Source: Bradyrhizobium sp. CCGB01
Lineage (GTDB): Bacteria; Pseudomonadota; Alphaproteobacteria; Rhizobiales; Xanthobacteraceae
DNA length: 64,000 bases
NCBI RefSeq assembly: GCF_024199795.1
Contig: NZ_JANADK010000001.1
Location: 8,794,001-8,858,000 of the forward strand
Reading direction: 5' to 3'
Both the position numbers and the translations under genes were made by a program. Shown here piece after piece: positions 1-8,408 of the stretch. The notes below the pieces were generated by a model. That model was not told where the DNA came from, made no database searches, and worked only from the letters and a program-made list of their open reading frames with translations. Position 1 is the stretch's first letter; the number at the start of each line of letters is the position of its first letter.

Positions 1-348
1 GACGTTAGCACCGATGGGATGCCCGACAATCTCCGATAGCGTCCGGCACTTCCCATCATGGCATAGCCGCCATTCCCCCGCCGCACCGGAATTGCCGAGC
101 ACGACCTCCGGCATCGGCGCGCGCTCAGGCCTCCATTGAAACCAGCCGCCCACCAGCCGCGCCTCGGGCGGCGGCTCCATGCCGGGGCCGGTGCCCTTGA
201 CGCGGGCCTGCACCAGCTCGAGGCCGGCGGGCGTGACGCGCCAATCCTCCTGCCAGTCGACCTTGGCGATCGAATGCGTCCACACCAGCGTGAAGGCGGA
301 GAGCGCGAGCACCTTCACGCCTCCGGCTGTTGCGAAGCAGAGGCTCAC
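1..348 (-). CDS. DUF1850 domain protein, 3' end beyond window
   Basis: The frame stays open from a GTG at 348 to the window edge (116 codons, no stop seen). The GTG overlaps the stop of the upstream TRAP permease in a GTGA junction, so translation is probably coupled. An N-terminal hydrophobic stretch is followed by a conserved-looking core (VWTHSIAKVDWQEDW, then an E-L-V-x-A-R-V-K-G-x-G-P-G-M-E-P segment) that I recognise as DUF1850. This family habitually follows TAXI-type TRAP permeases and is presumed to be an accessory of that transporter; its biochemical role is not known. Confidence 0.8.
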   Translation of the reverse strand, partial: MSLCFATAGGVKVLALSAFTLVWTHSIAKVDWQEDWRVTPAGLELVQARVKGTGPGMEPPPEARLVGGWFQWRPERAPMPEVVLGNSGAAGEWRLCHDGKCRTLSEIVGHPIGANV

Positions 349-2459
349 GCGGCTTCGGCAACGGTTGGCGGACGCTGCCGCCACTGCCACAGCACGAGTG
401 CCGCCGAGAGCACGAAGCCCGCGGTGTCACTGAAGGCGAAGTCGCCGAGCAGGCAAAGAGCTGCGCCGAGCGCGACGACGCGTTCCAGCAGCGTCAGCCG
501 CGTGAACAGGAAGCCGATCGCCACCATGCCGAACAGCGCGATCGCCACCAGCGCCTTGAAGCTCGCCAGCGCCACCGCGCCGTAGAAGCCGAGTTTTGCG
601 GCCATGGGATCGCCGGCCTGCAACATCAAGGCGGGCGAATAGACGAAGATGAAGGGGATGACGTAGCCCGCGAGCGCAATGCGCATCGCCTCCCAGCCGA
701 TCTTGTCCGGATTCTCCTTCGCGATCGGCGCCGCCGCGAGCGCCGCCAGCGCCACCGGCGGCGAGAGGTCGGCCATGATGCCGTAATAGAACGCGAACAT
801 GTGGCTCGCGATCAGGGGCACGCCGAGTTTCGCCAGCGCCGGCGCTGCGAGCGCGGCGGTGATGATGTAGGTCGGGATGGTCGGGATGCCGGTGCCGAGC
901 AGGATCGACAGCAGCATGGTCATGATCAGCGCCAGGAACAGGCTCTTCTCGCCGAGCCCGATCACCCAGCCACCGAAGATGGTGCCGACGCCGGTCTGCG
1001 ACATCATGCCGATGATGACGCCGACGATGGCACAGGCCATGCCGACGGTGATGGCGGACTTCGCACTCTCCGCCAGCGCGTCGCGGCAGTCGCGCAGGGC
1101 CTTGAACCCGCCACGGACGAACGCGGTGATCACGATCAATCCGACGACGACGCTCGCGACCGGCACGATCTGCAAGCCGTCACGCGACAGCGCGGCGACG
1201 ACGAGCGCAAGCCCGATCCAGAAGATGTAGCGGATCGCCATCGAGGACGCGCCCGTCGTGATGGCGGTGCCAAGGATCAGTCCCACCGTGAGCGCAAGGC
1301 CCATGCTGCCGGCATAGAGCGGCGTAAAGCCTTCGAACAGCATGTAGACCAGTGCGGCGAGCGGCAGCACGAGGTACCAGCGCGTCACCAGCGCCTTCCA
1401 CGCGCTCGGGATTTCCGAGCGCTTCATGCCGACGAGGCCGTGCTTGCCGGCTTCCAGATGCACCATCCAGAACGCGGAGGCGAAATAGAGGATGGCGGGA
1501 ATTGCCGCGGCCTTGACGATTTCCGAATATTGAACGCCGAGCGTCTCCGCCATGATGAAGGCGACCGCGCCCATCACCGGCGGCATGATCTGTCCGCCCA
1601 TCGAGGCCGTCGCCTCGACGCCGGCGGCAAACGCGCGGCGATAGCCGAACCTGATCATCAGCGGAATCGTGAACTGGCCGACAGTGACGACGTTGGCGAC
1701 GCCGGAGCCGGAGATCGTGCCCATCATGCCCGAGGCGAACACCGCGACCTTGGCGGGACCGCCGCGGGTGCGGCCGAACAGGCCGAGCGAAACGTCGGTG
1801 AACAGCTGGATCATGCCGGCGCGTTCCAGGAACGAGCCGAACAGGATGAACAGGAAGATGTAGGTCGCCGAGACGTAGATCGGCACGCCGTAAAAGCCTT
1901 CGGTGCCGAACGACAGATGCGTGACGATCTGGTCGAAATCATAGCCGCGATGGTTGAGCGGAGACGGCAGATATTGCCCGAAGAACCAGTAGACGAGACA
2001 CGCGCCGCACATCAGCGGCAGCGCCGCGCCCATCAGGCGCCGCGTGCCCTCGAAGATCAGCACCGCGAGCAGCGTGCCGACCACAAGGTCAAGCCGGGTC
2101 GGATCACCGTCGCGCGCGATCAAATCGGCGTAGAAGATCCACTGATAGAGCCCGCAGAAGAAGCCGGCACCGCCGATCACCCAGCCCACCGCACGGCCGA
2201 ACGCGCTCTTCGCGGTGAAGTTGGCGATCAGGCCGAAGGTGAGGAGAACGAGGAAGCCGACATGGACGCCGCGCACCACCTGGCTCGGCAGATAGTTGAA
2301 GGCCGCGACATAGAGCTGGAAGGTCGCAAAGGCGATGCCGATCCAGTAGGCGAGCGTGCCCCACCAGCCCGGACCAAAGCCTTCCGGAAAACCGTGCTCG
2401 AAATTGTCGAACTCAACCTTGATGGGCGCCGCATCGGTGCCCTCTGCCTTTTCCAGCAT
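345..2459 (-). CDS. TRAP transporter fused permease (4TM-12TM), TAXI type
   Basis: A 704-residue integral membrane protein with many hydrophobic segments, combining the small DctQ-like and large DctM-like TRAP subunits. It contains glycine-rich membrane motifs typical of the large subunit (SGSGVANVVTVGQFTIP and MGGQIMPPVMGAVAFIMAE) and a C-terminal LLGTGIPTIPTYI repeat. It should carry a solute with Na+ or H+ across the inner membrane, fed by the binding protein encoded upstream. A GTG at 2501 in the same frame is possible, but the ATG at 2459 has a GGGGA site about 9 nt upstream and fits the usual start. Substrate is unknown; C4-dicarboxylates or glutamate are common for the family. Confidence 0.93.
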   Translation of the reverse strand: MLEKAEGTDAAPIKVEFDNFEHGFPEGFGPGWWGTLAYWIGIAFATFQLYVAAFNYLPSQVVRGVHVGFLVLLTFGLIANFTAKSAFGRAVGWVIGGAGFFCGLYQWIFYADLIARDGDPTRLDLVVGTLLAVLIFEGTRRLMGAALPLMCGACLVYWFFGQYLPSPLNHRGYDFDQIVTHLSFGTEGFYGVPIYVSATYIFLFILFGSFLERAGMIQLFTDVSLGLFGRTRGGPAKVAVFASGMMGTISGSGVANVVTVGQFTIPLMIRFGYRRAFAAGVEATASMGGQIMPPVMGAVAFIMAETLGVQYSEIVKAAAIPAILYFASAFWMVHLEAGKHGLVGMKRSEIPSAWKALVTRWYLVLPLAALVYMLFEGFTPLYAGSMGLALTVGLILGTAITTGASSMAIRYIFWIGLALVVAALSRDGLQIVPVASVVVGLIVITAFVRGGFKALRDCRDALAESAKSAITVGMACAIVGVIIGMMSQTGVGTIFGGWVIGLGEKSLFLALIMTMLLSILLGTGIPTIPTYIITAALAAPALAKLGVPLIASHMFAFYYGIMADLSPPVALAALAAAPIAKENPDKIGWEAMRIALAGYVIPFIFVYSPALMLQAGDPMAAKLGFYGAVALASFKALVAIALFGMVAIGFLFTRLTLLERVVALGAALCLLGDFAFSDTAGFVLSAALVLWQWRQRPPTVAEAA

Positions 2460-2559
2460 TTTGCTCGTCCCCAGCCTGCCCGTGCCGGATAGCATTGGCA
2501 CAGGGTCCCAAAAACGTCATGCCCGGGGTTATCCCGGGCATTCACGAAAGTCCCCCGTC

Positions 2560-2640
2560 GTCATTCCGGGGCGGCTCGCAAGAGCCGAACCCGGAATCTC
2601 GAGATTCCGGGTTCGATGCTGCGCATCGCCCCGGAATGAC
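2560..2640. repeat. palindromic intergenic repeat
   Basis: Nested inverted repeats lie between the binding protein and the permease. The outer arms GTCATTCCGGGGCG (2560-2573) and CGCCCCGGAATGAC (2627-2640) are perfect complements. The inner 28 bases (2587-2614) form a perfect palindrome around CTC|GAG. It resembles the REP-like palindromes scattered in bradyrhizobial genomes and could form a strong hairpin that shields the upstream mRNA or lowers expression of the permease relative to the binding protein. Confidence 0.8.
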
Positions 2641-2647
2641 TGGAGAG

Positions 2648-3595
2648 TTACTTGATCAGCCCTTTTTCCTTGTAATAGCGGATCGCGCCGGGATGCAGCG
2701 GAACCGGGCTGCCATTGGCGGCCGCCTCGAGCTTGATCTCCTTGCCCGCCGCATGCGCGTTGGCGAGCTCGGGCAGCGATTCGAACACCAGCTTGGTCAT
2801 CTGATAGGCGAGATCGTCCGACACCGCCGAGCTGGTGACGAGATAGTTGACCACGGCCGCGGTCGGCACGTCCTTGTCCTGGCCGGTATAGGTGTTGGCC
2901 GGGATGATCGCGGAGATGAAGGGCGGGCCGATCTTGTCGACGGTCTCCTTCGGCACCGACACGACGGTGATCGCGCTGGACGTCGAGAGGTCCTTCAGCG
3001 AGGCGACGCCGAGGCCGGCCGATTGCAGGGTCGCGCCGAGCTGACGGTTCTTCATGAGGTCGACGGATTCGGCGAACGGCAGGTATTCGACCTTGCCGAG
3101 GTCCTTGTAGCTCATGCCGGCAGCACTGAGGATCGCGCGGGAATTGAGCTCGGTGCCCGACTTCGGCGCGCCGACCGACAGGCTCTTGCCCTTGAGGTCC
3201 GCCAGCGTCTTGATGCCGCTTTCGGCGGTCGCGACGATCTGGATGTAGTTTGGATAGATCGCGCCGATGGTGCGCAGCTTGTCCAGCTTGTTCTTGAAGC
3301 CGGCTTCCTCGTCGCCGTCCCAGGCGGCCTTGAGCGAGTCACCCAGCGTGAACGCCAGTTCGCCGCGGCCCTGCTGGAGCAGGATCAGGTTCTCGACCGA
3401 CGCCTTGGTGGCCTGCACCTGCGTCTTCACGTTCGGAATCTTGTCGCCGTAGATCTTTCCGATCGCGACGCCGAGCGGATAGTAGACGCCGGAGGTGCCC
3501 CCGGTCAGCACGTTGATGAAGGATTGCGCATGCGCGCAAGGTGCCGACGCCGCCAGAGCAAGAGCCGCGGCCGCGCCGAAAATCGTCCGTTTCAT
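2648..3595 (-). CDS. TAXI family TRAP transporter solute-binding protein
   Basis: 315 residues, beginning with a signal peptide (MKRTIFGAAAALALAASAPCAHAQ). The mature start SFINVLTGGTSGVYYPLGVA is the diagnostic TAXI-family motif, followed by the segment QVQATKASVENLILLQQGRGELAF. It binds the substrate in the periplasm and delivers it to the fused permease downstream. The ATG at 3595 is preferred over an upstream in-frame codon at 3661 because it begins the signal peptide and has GGGGAG about 12 nt upstream. It is the first gene of a three-gene minus-strand operon. Confidence 0.95.
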   Translation of the reverse strand: MKRTIFGAAAALALAASAPCAHAQSFINVLTGGTSGVYYPLGVAIGKIYGDKIPNVKTQVQATKASVENLILLQQGRGELAFTLGDSLKAAWDGDEEAGFKNKLDKLRTIGAIYPNYIQIVATAESGIKTLADLKGKSLSVGAPKSGTELNSRAILSAAGMSYKDLGKVEYLPFAESVDLMKNRQLGATLQSAGLGVASLKDLSTSSAITVVSVPKETVDKIGPPFISAIIPANTYTGQDKDVPTAAVVNYLVTSSAVSDDLAYQMTKLVFESLPELANAHAAGKEIKLEAAANGSPVPLHPGAIRYYKEKGLIK

Positions 3596-3792
3596 GGTTT
3601 TTGTACTCCCCAAACCAGCGGCGAAATTGGCCGGATGAGGGGAGCGGGTCAACCCATCCAAAAGACAAAACAGGACTGCGCTAAATGGCCGATCCGGCTC
3701 GACTTTTGGGGAACCCGGCAGGTGCGGCGACGTGGCGCAGCCGGGCCTTGGGAGCGCGCCTCGCCGTCGCGGCAGGCCTTATTGGCAAGCTC

Positions 3793-4272
3793 TCACTGGA
3801 ACGTCATGTCCAGGCACTTGGAGATGTCGGAGCCGAGGCCGGAGGAGATGATGATGCAGCCGCGCACCTTCTGCGCGCTGACGTCGGCGGCCCAGACCGA
3901 GTACCCGCCGGGGCCGAAGAACGAGTTGGTGTTCGGCGGCTCGGTCTCGGTGGCGTCGAAATCGTAATGGCCGTCGGTCTCGAAGATGCGCGGCTTCTTG
4001 GTGCAGCCGCCGTCGGTCTGGACGTTGATGACTTCCTTGTTGTCGCGGGTCAGCGCCAGCGAGACCTGGCAGCGGAAATATTCCGAGGTCTTGGTATTGA
4101 ACAGGTAGGTGTAGGACTTGCAGGTCGCAGTGTTCAGCTTGCCCGGGGCGAGGCCGCGGCTGCACGAAATCCGCTGGTTGTGGCTGAGCTGGTAATCGTC
4201 GGCCCGGGCGGCCGGCGCCAGCGCCGTCAGCAACAGCGCGGCGACCCAGCAGGCTTTAATGACATGGTTCAT
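3793..4272 (-). CDS. secreted hypothetical protein with six cysteines
   Basis: 159 residues with a signal peptide ending near AARA-DDYQLS. The mature part has six cysteines (CSRG, TCKSY, RCQV, GGCTKK, RGCII, KCLD), so disulfides in the periplasm are likely. The start at 4272 has AGGGA 9 nt upstream; longer in-frame starts would bury the signal peptide. No family recognised. It is divergent from the small secreted gene at 4461. Confidence 0.7.
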   Translation of the reverse strand: MNHVIKACWVAALLLTALAPAARADDYQLSHNQRISCSRGLAPGKLNTATCKSYTYLFNTKTSEYFRCQVSLALTRDNKEVINVQTDGGCTKKPRIFETDGHYDFDATETEPPNTNSFFGPGGYSVWAADVSAQKVRGCIIISSGLGSDISKCLDMTFQ

Positions 4273-4460
4273 CCGAATCATCCCTACCAATATTTTTGTC
4301 GAATTGCGTTCTAGACGGAAAGCGGAACATAGTCGCGCGGGGACGAAGGGAAAATCACAAACTGCTGGGCGAGGCGTGATGCAATGCGGCGCTTTCGCAA
4401 ATTGACCCGGAAGCATCGTTCGTGATTTGTTCAAGCCGGGTGCCTCGATGGGGAGGATAG

Positions 4461-4766
4461 ATGATGGCATTTTCAACGAAGACATTTTTGATTGCCGCCG
4501 TGCTCGGCGCGTTCACTGCACCCGCATTGGCGCAGACCGCTCCAACGCCTTGGGAGCTCAAGCCCGACACCGGCTATGCCTATGACAAGGAAGGCAAGAC
4601 CTTCTCCTACAAGATGGGCACCAGCAATGCCGGCGAACTGCTGAAGGGCGCCAAGAAGGTGCCGCGGGGCACGCTGTTCTTCATCGGGCACAACGGCCAG
4701 CTCTACATGCGCAGCGGCCCGTATCTGGAAGGCGACGGCAAGTTCAAGTTCGGGTCGGATCAGTAG
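4461..4766 (+). CDS. small secreted hypothetical protein (101 aa)
   Basis: An N-terminal signal peptide (AAVLGAFTAPALAQ) precedes a short polar domain containing GTLFFIGHNGQLYMRSGPYLEG. A GGGGAGG Shine-Dalgarno sits just upstream of the first of two adjacent ATGs. The protein is probably periplasmic. I do not recognise a named family. Confidence 0.75.
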   Translation: MMAFSTKTFLIAAVLGAFTAPALAQTAPTPWELKPDTGYAYDKEGKTFSYKMGTSNAGELLKGAKKVPRGTLFFIGHNGQLYMRSGPYLEGDGKFKFGSDQ

Positions 4767-4776
4767 GCACAGTGCA

Positions 4777-4876
4777 GTAGGGTGGGCAAAGGCGCGCACT
4801 TCGCGCGCCGTGCCCACCATCTGTCACCGCATTCCGATCGACAATGGTGGGCACGCTTCCGCTTTGCCCACCCTAC
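4777..4876. repeat. inverted dispersed repeat, copy 1
   Basis: Ends GTAGGGTGGGCAAAG and CTTTGCCCACCCTAC are inverted complements, with inner arms CGTGCCCACCAT and ATGGTGGGCACG. A second copy with the same arms lies at 58951-59040. It sits between convergent genes and has no coding potential. Confidence 0.85.
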
Positions 4877-4893
4877 GGCAGCTCGCCAGCGTC

Positions 4894-6108
4894 CTAAAAC
4901 GCGCCCGCCAGCTCCCGCGCGCCGGCGTTGTTGCTGTTGCTGTCCATCCGCGTATCCGTCACCGCCAGCAGCTTGGCGACCGTGTTGTGGCGGATCGCGA
5001 CCGGGTTGCGTTCGTAGCCGCCGCGCTGGAAGAAGTTCGAGGTCGGCACCTGCTCGCGCATCGCCTGCGGCATCGTCACCATGTCGAGGCCGGTGCCGTC
5101 GCCGGTGAGGTTCATCATCTCGAGCTCGGCGGCCGTGAGCGGCCGACTGTAACCCTTGGCGCGGGCGAACAGCACCGACGTCAAAAGCTTATGGGTTTGC
5201 AGCATCGGGCCGATATCGATGTCCAGCACCATGGCATGCATGGCCCAGCCCTGCGCGGTGTTGCCGATCTTCTCGTGCTCCGACCAGGTGTCGGGCACCG
5301 ACTTCGCATGCGCTACCATTTTCTTCAGCACGCCGAGCTTGTGCTCGAGCGATTGTCGCGCCGGCCCCGAGGTCCGCGCCACCTTGTCGGAGAGCGCGCG
5401 GATCAATTCATGGCCCTGCTCGGCCAGCAGCTCGACGCTGTTGGTCGTCAGCAGCTGGTTGTAACCCATCGCGGTCGAGATCGCGCGCTTGCCGCCATGC
5501 TCGATGCCCGCCTGCACATCGTAGCTGCCGGTGCCGCCGGTCTCGAACGAATAGACCCGCACGGCCTGCTCGCGCGTAAGCCCCGAGGCGAGCGCATAGC
5601 GCGCATAGGCGCGCTTGAACTCGACCTCGCTGGACGGGCGCTGCGGCGCGAACTGGTAAAGCTCCTGCGCCGCGCGCAGGAGATCGGCGACCACGGGGAT
5701 GGGCTTTCTGGTCGGACGATCCGGCGTCTCTTCCGGCTCGGGGTTCACCGGCCGCTTCGGCCCGTTATAGAGCGGCGGGTGCTCCAGCACGTAATCGTCC
5801 AACGTGACCTGCTGTCCGCTGCGCCGCTTGGCGTTGCGGCCGCGGCGCTTCTCGGAGATCTGGCTCCAATAGGCGCCCGCCTCCTCGTCGAAGGCCGCGC
5901 GCGCCGCCTGATATTCCCCGAGCTTGCGGCGATATTCGAGCACGGCGGGCGATGCCCCGCCTTGCGCGAAAAATTGCGACAGGAGCTGCGCGTTGGCATC
6001 GCGGACGGTCGGCGGCAGCGCGTCAGAAGTGCCGCCGCGCGCGGCGGGCGCGAGCAGGACGAGCGCGAATGGAACCAACGCAAGGCGATTTCGAATCGAA
6101 TGATGCAT
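4894..6108 (-). CDS. secreted protein of unknown function, lysozyme-like segment possible
   Basis: 404 residues with a signal peptide (LALVPFALVLLAPAARG). Residues around 210-260 contain an E-T-G-G-T-G-S-Y segment followed by STAMGYNQLL, a layout reminiscent of the catalytic Glu and substrate-groove motifs of lysozyme or transglycosylase folds. Residues before that are basic and proline-rich (NPEPEETPDRPTRKP). A cell-wall role is an inference; the resemblance is weak and I did not recognise a defined family. It is convergent with the small secreted gene upstream. Confidence 0.65.
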   Translation of the reverse strand: MHHSIRNRLALVPFALVLLAPAARGGTSDALPPTVRDANAQLLSQFFAQGGASPAVLEYRRKLGEYQAARAAFDEEAGAYWSQISEKRRGRNAKRRSGQQVTLDDYVLEHPPLYNGPKRPVNPEPEETPDRPTRKPIPVVADLLRAAQELYQFAPQRPSSEVEFKRAYARYALASGLTREQAVRVYSFETGGTGSYDVQAGIEHGGKRAISTAMGYNQLLTTNSVELLAEQGHELIRALSDKVARTSGPARQSLEHKLGVLKKMVAHAKSVPDTWSEHEKIGNTAQGWAMHAMVLDIDIGPMLQTHKLLTSVLFARAKGYSRPLTAAELEMMNLTGDGTGLDMVTMPQAMREQVPTSNFFQRGGYERNPVAIRHNTVAKLLAVTDTRMDSNSNNAGARELAGAF

Positions 6109-6164
6109 GCTGCCCTCTTAGCAGGCATCCGGTAACCGTCACGTTAACGCGCCGTTTACCATCG

Positions 6165-6794
6165 TCACTTCCAGGCGAACACCGGCTGCTCCAGCTCGGT
6201 GACGCGGGTGTGCCGCCCCGCCAGCACCTCGCGGAACTGGTAGATCAGCGCCGCCGTCGGCGCGTGAATCAGGCTCATCTGGTGATGGAAGCGGATCACG
6301 CGGCGGGAGCTTTCGGGGATTGCGATGAAGTCGAACGCGTCTTCGCGCTCGATCGTGGCGAGCGCGATGCGGTGGACGGAGGCGACCTCATCCGGGTTCG
6401 GCCGGATCGCAGCGCTGTCCGCCGCCCAGACCACCACCGGCGTAATCAGATAGCCGGAGCGGGTCGGATAAGCATCGAGCGTGCCGAGCACATCCGCGCT
6501 GGTGAGGCGAAGGCCAAGCTCCTCATCGAGCTCGCGTAGTGCCGCCTCGACCGGCGTCTCGCCGGCATCGCAGCGACCGCCCGGCAAGGCCCATTGGCCG
6601 CGATGGGCGCGCAGATGTGAGGCGCGCAGCGTGAGCAGGAATGCGGTGTCATCACCGCCGGTCGTGCCGGTCAGCGCGACCACAACCGCGGCGCGCTTCA
6701 ATGCCGCCGCCGCATCGTCCTCGGGCAGGCGCGTGAAGGCCGCGCAGGCAGCCGCGATATTCCGCCGTGTGGCATCGTCGAACGGTCTCATCAT
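6165..6794 (-). CDS. CoA pyrophosphatase, Nudix hydrolase
   Basis: 209 residues. The Nudix box lies at residues 72-95 (GG...GET...REL.EELGL), providing the Mg2+-binding glutamates. Just before it, LLTLRASHLRAHRGQ matches the UPF0035 motif that marks the CoA/acyl-CoA pyrophosphatase branch. The expected reaction is cleavage of CoA to phosphopantetheine and 3',5'-ADP in the cytoplasm. It is divergent from the thioesterase at 6851, with a short shared promoter region. Confidence 0.9.
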   Translation of the reverse strand: MMRPFDDATRRNIAAACAAFTRLPEDDAAAALKRAAVVVALTGTTGGDDTAFLLTLRASHLRAHRGQWALPGGRCDAGETPVEAALRELDEELGLRLTSADVLGTLDAYPTRSGYLITPVVVWAADSAAIRPNPDEVASVHRIALATIEREDAFDFIAIPESSRRVIRFHHQMSLIHAPTAALIYQFREVLAGRHTRVTELEQPVFAWK

Positions 6795-6850
6795 GCTTGA
6801 CTACACCACGTCGGGCCCCGATGAAATGAGATCGCAAGACCCGCGCAGCA

Positions 6851-7288
6851 ATGGACGACCACATGACCAACAAGGCCGCCGCAAGGCTCAAATCGGACGG
6901 CTGGAGCATCCTCGAGACCACGGGCTTCATGCACCTGATCGGCCCCTTGTGGGAACGCAAGATCGACGGCCATTACGAATTCGCACTCGCGACCGAGGAC
7001 AAGCACCACAACCGCCGCGGCATGGTCCAGGGCGGCGTGATGATGACGTTTGCCGACCGCACCTGCGGCATGACCGCCCGCTACGTCTCTGGCAAGGAAT
7101 TCATGGCAACGGTGCAGCTCGACACCCATTTCGTCGAGGCCGGCCAGATCGGCGACATCCTGATCTCCCGCCCGCGCGTGGTGCGCTCGACGCGCAGCCT
7201 CATTTTCATGAGCACCGAAGTCACCGTCGACGGCCGCTGCATCGTGATGGCGAATGGCGTGTTCAAGATCTTGAAGGGCCCGGCATAG
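6851..7288 (+). CDS. PaaI family thioesterase (hotdog fold)
   Basis: 145 residues. The RRGMVQGGVMMTFADRTCG segment is the hotdog-fold thioesterase motif (G-G-V-x-x-x-x-A-D), with the Asp that usually acts in catalysis, and the C-terminal half has the expected LDTHFVEAGQIGD strand. It should hydrolyse an acyl-CoA thioester; substrate unknown. An internal ATG at 6863 is an alternative start. Confidence 0.87.
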   Translation: MDDHMTNKAAARLKSDGWSILETTGFMHLIGPLWERKIDGHYEFALATEDKHHNRRGMVQGGVMMTFADRTCGMTARYVSGKEFMATVQLDTHFVEAGQIGDILISRPRVVRSTRSLIFMSTEVTVDGRCIVMANGVFKILKGPA

Positions 7289-7372
7289 GCGCGCGGTCAG
7301 GCCGCCGCGGCGCTCGCAATGACGGGCCGAGCCGGCTATGCTGCCTCCACAAAAAGCAGCAAGGACCCGCCC

Positions 7373-8395
7373 ATGCAATACCGCCAACTCGGCCGCAGCG
7401 GCCTCAAAGTGTCGCCGATCTGCCTGGGCACCATGATGTTCGGCGGGCCGACGGATGAAGCCGCATCCAAACGGATCATCGCGAAAGCGCACGAGGCGGG
7501 CATCAACTTCATCGACACCGCCGACGCCTATTCGAAAGGCGCGTCCGAAGAGGTCGTCGGCCGCGCCATCGCGGGCAATCGTCAGGCCTGGGTGCTCGCG
7601 ACCAAGCTCGCCAACCCCATGAACAATGATACGGGCAACGATCCCAACCGTGTCGGCCTGTCGCGGCGCTGGGTGTTGCAGGCCGCCGACGAGAGCCTGA
7701 AGCGGCTCGGCACCGACCACATCGACATCTACTATCTGCACAAGGAAGACCATGCGACGCCGCTGGAGGAGACGGTGCGCGCGATGGGCGACCTGATCCG
7801 CGCCGGCAAGGTGCGCTATTTCGGCGTCTCGAACTATCGCGCCTGGCGCGTCGCCGAGATCTGCAACATCTGCGACCGGCTCGGCATCGACCGGCCCGTG
7901 GTGAGCCAGCCTTATTACAACGCCATGAACCGCATGCCCGAGGTCGAGCATTTTCCGGCCTGCTCCTATTACGGCCTCGGCATCGTGCCCTACAGCCCGC
8001 TGGCGCGCGGCGTGCTCACCGGCAAGTACAAGCCCGACGCAGCCCCGGACAAGGAGACGCGCGCCGGCCGCAACGACACCCGCATGATGCAGACGGAATG
8101 GCGGCCGGAATCGCTCCAGCTCGCGCAGGAGATCAAGACCCACGCCGAGAAGAAAGGCATCACCGCCGGCCAGTTCGCGGTCGCCTGGGTGCTCAACTCC
8201 GCCTTCGTCTCATCGATCGTCGCGGGCCCGCGCACCGAGGAGCAGTGGGACGGCTACATGAGCGCGCTCGACTACCGCTTCACGGCGGATGACGAGGCGC
8301 TGATCGACCGGCTGGTCGTGCCGGGCCATCCCTCGACGCCGGGCTACAACGACCCGGCCTATCCGATCGAGGGACGCCGCGCGCGAACGGCTTGA
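7373..8395 (+). CDS. aldo/keto reductase
   Basis: 340 residues starting MQYRQLGRSGLKVSPICLGTM, the classic N-terminus of the family. The catalytic tetrad is visible: D in FIDTADAYSKG, Y in the same segment, K in VLATKL and H in IYYLHKED. NADPH-binding residues follow near the C-terminus (VAGPRTEEQ). The start at 7373 has AAGGA 8 nt upstream; an earlier in-frame ATG at 7319 lacks one. Cytosolic NADPH-dependent carbonyl reduction is expected; the substrate cannot be told from sequence. The TPR gene follows 13 nt later, probably in one operon. Confidence 0.93.
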   Translation: MQYRQLGRSGLKVSPICLGTMMFGGPTDEAASKRIIAKAHEAGINFIDTADAYSKGASEEVVGRAIAGNRQAWVLATKLANPMNNDTGNDPNRVGLSRRWVLQAADESLKRLGTDHIDIYYLHKEDHATPLEETVRAMGDLIRAGKVRYFGVSNYRAWRVAEICNICDRLGIDRPVVSQPYYNAMNRMPEVEHFPACSYYGLGIVPYSPLARGVLTGKYKPDAAPDKETRAGRNDTRMMQTEWRPESLQLAQEIKTHAEKKGITAGQFAVAWVLNSAFVSSIVAGPRTEEQWDGYMSALDYRFTADDEALIDRLVVPGHPSTPGYNDPAYPIEGRRARTA

Positions 8396-8408
8396 GACGG
8401 AGACGGGG

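Noticed and set aside
330..2492. Long plus-strand open frame opposite the TRAP permease
   Set aside because: Shadow of a clear membrane-protein gene; low-complexity, Arg/His/Asp-rich translation.
4810..6135. Long plus-strand open frame opposite the secreted 404-aa gene
   Set aside because: Antisense frame in GC-rich DNA; the minus strand has a signal peptide and coherent composition.
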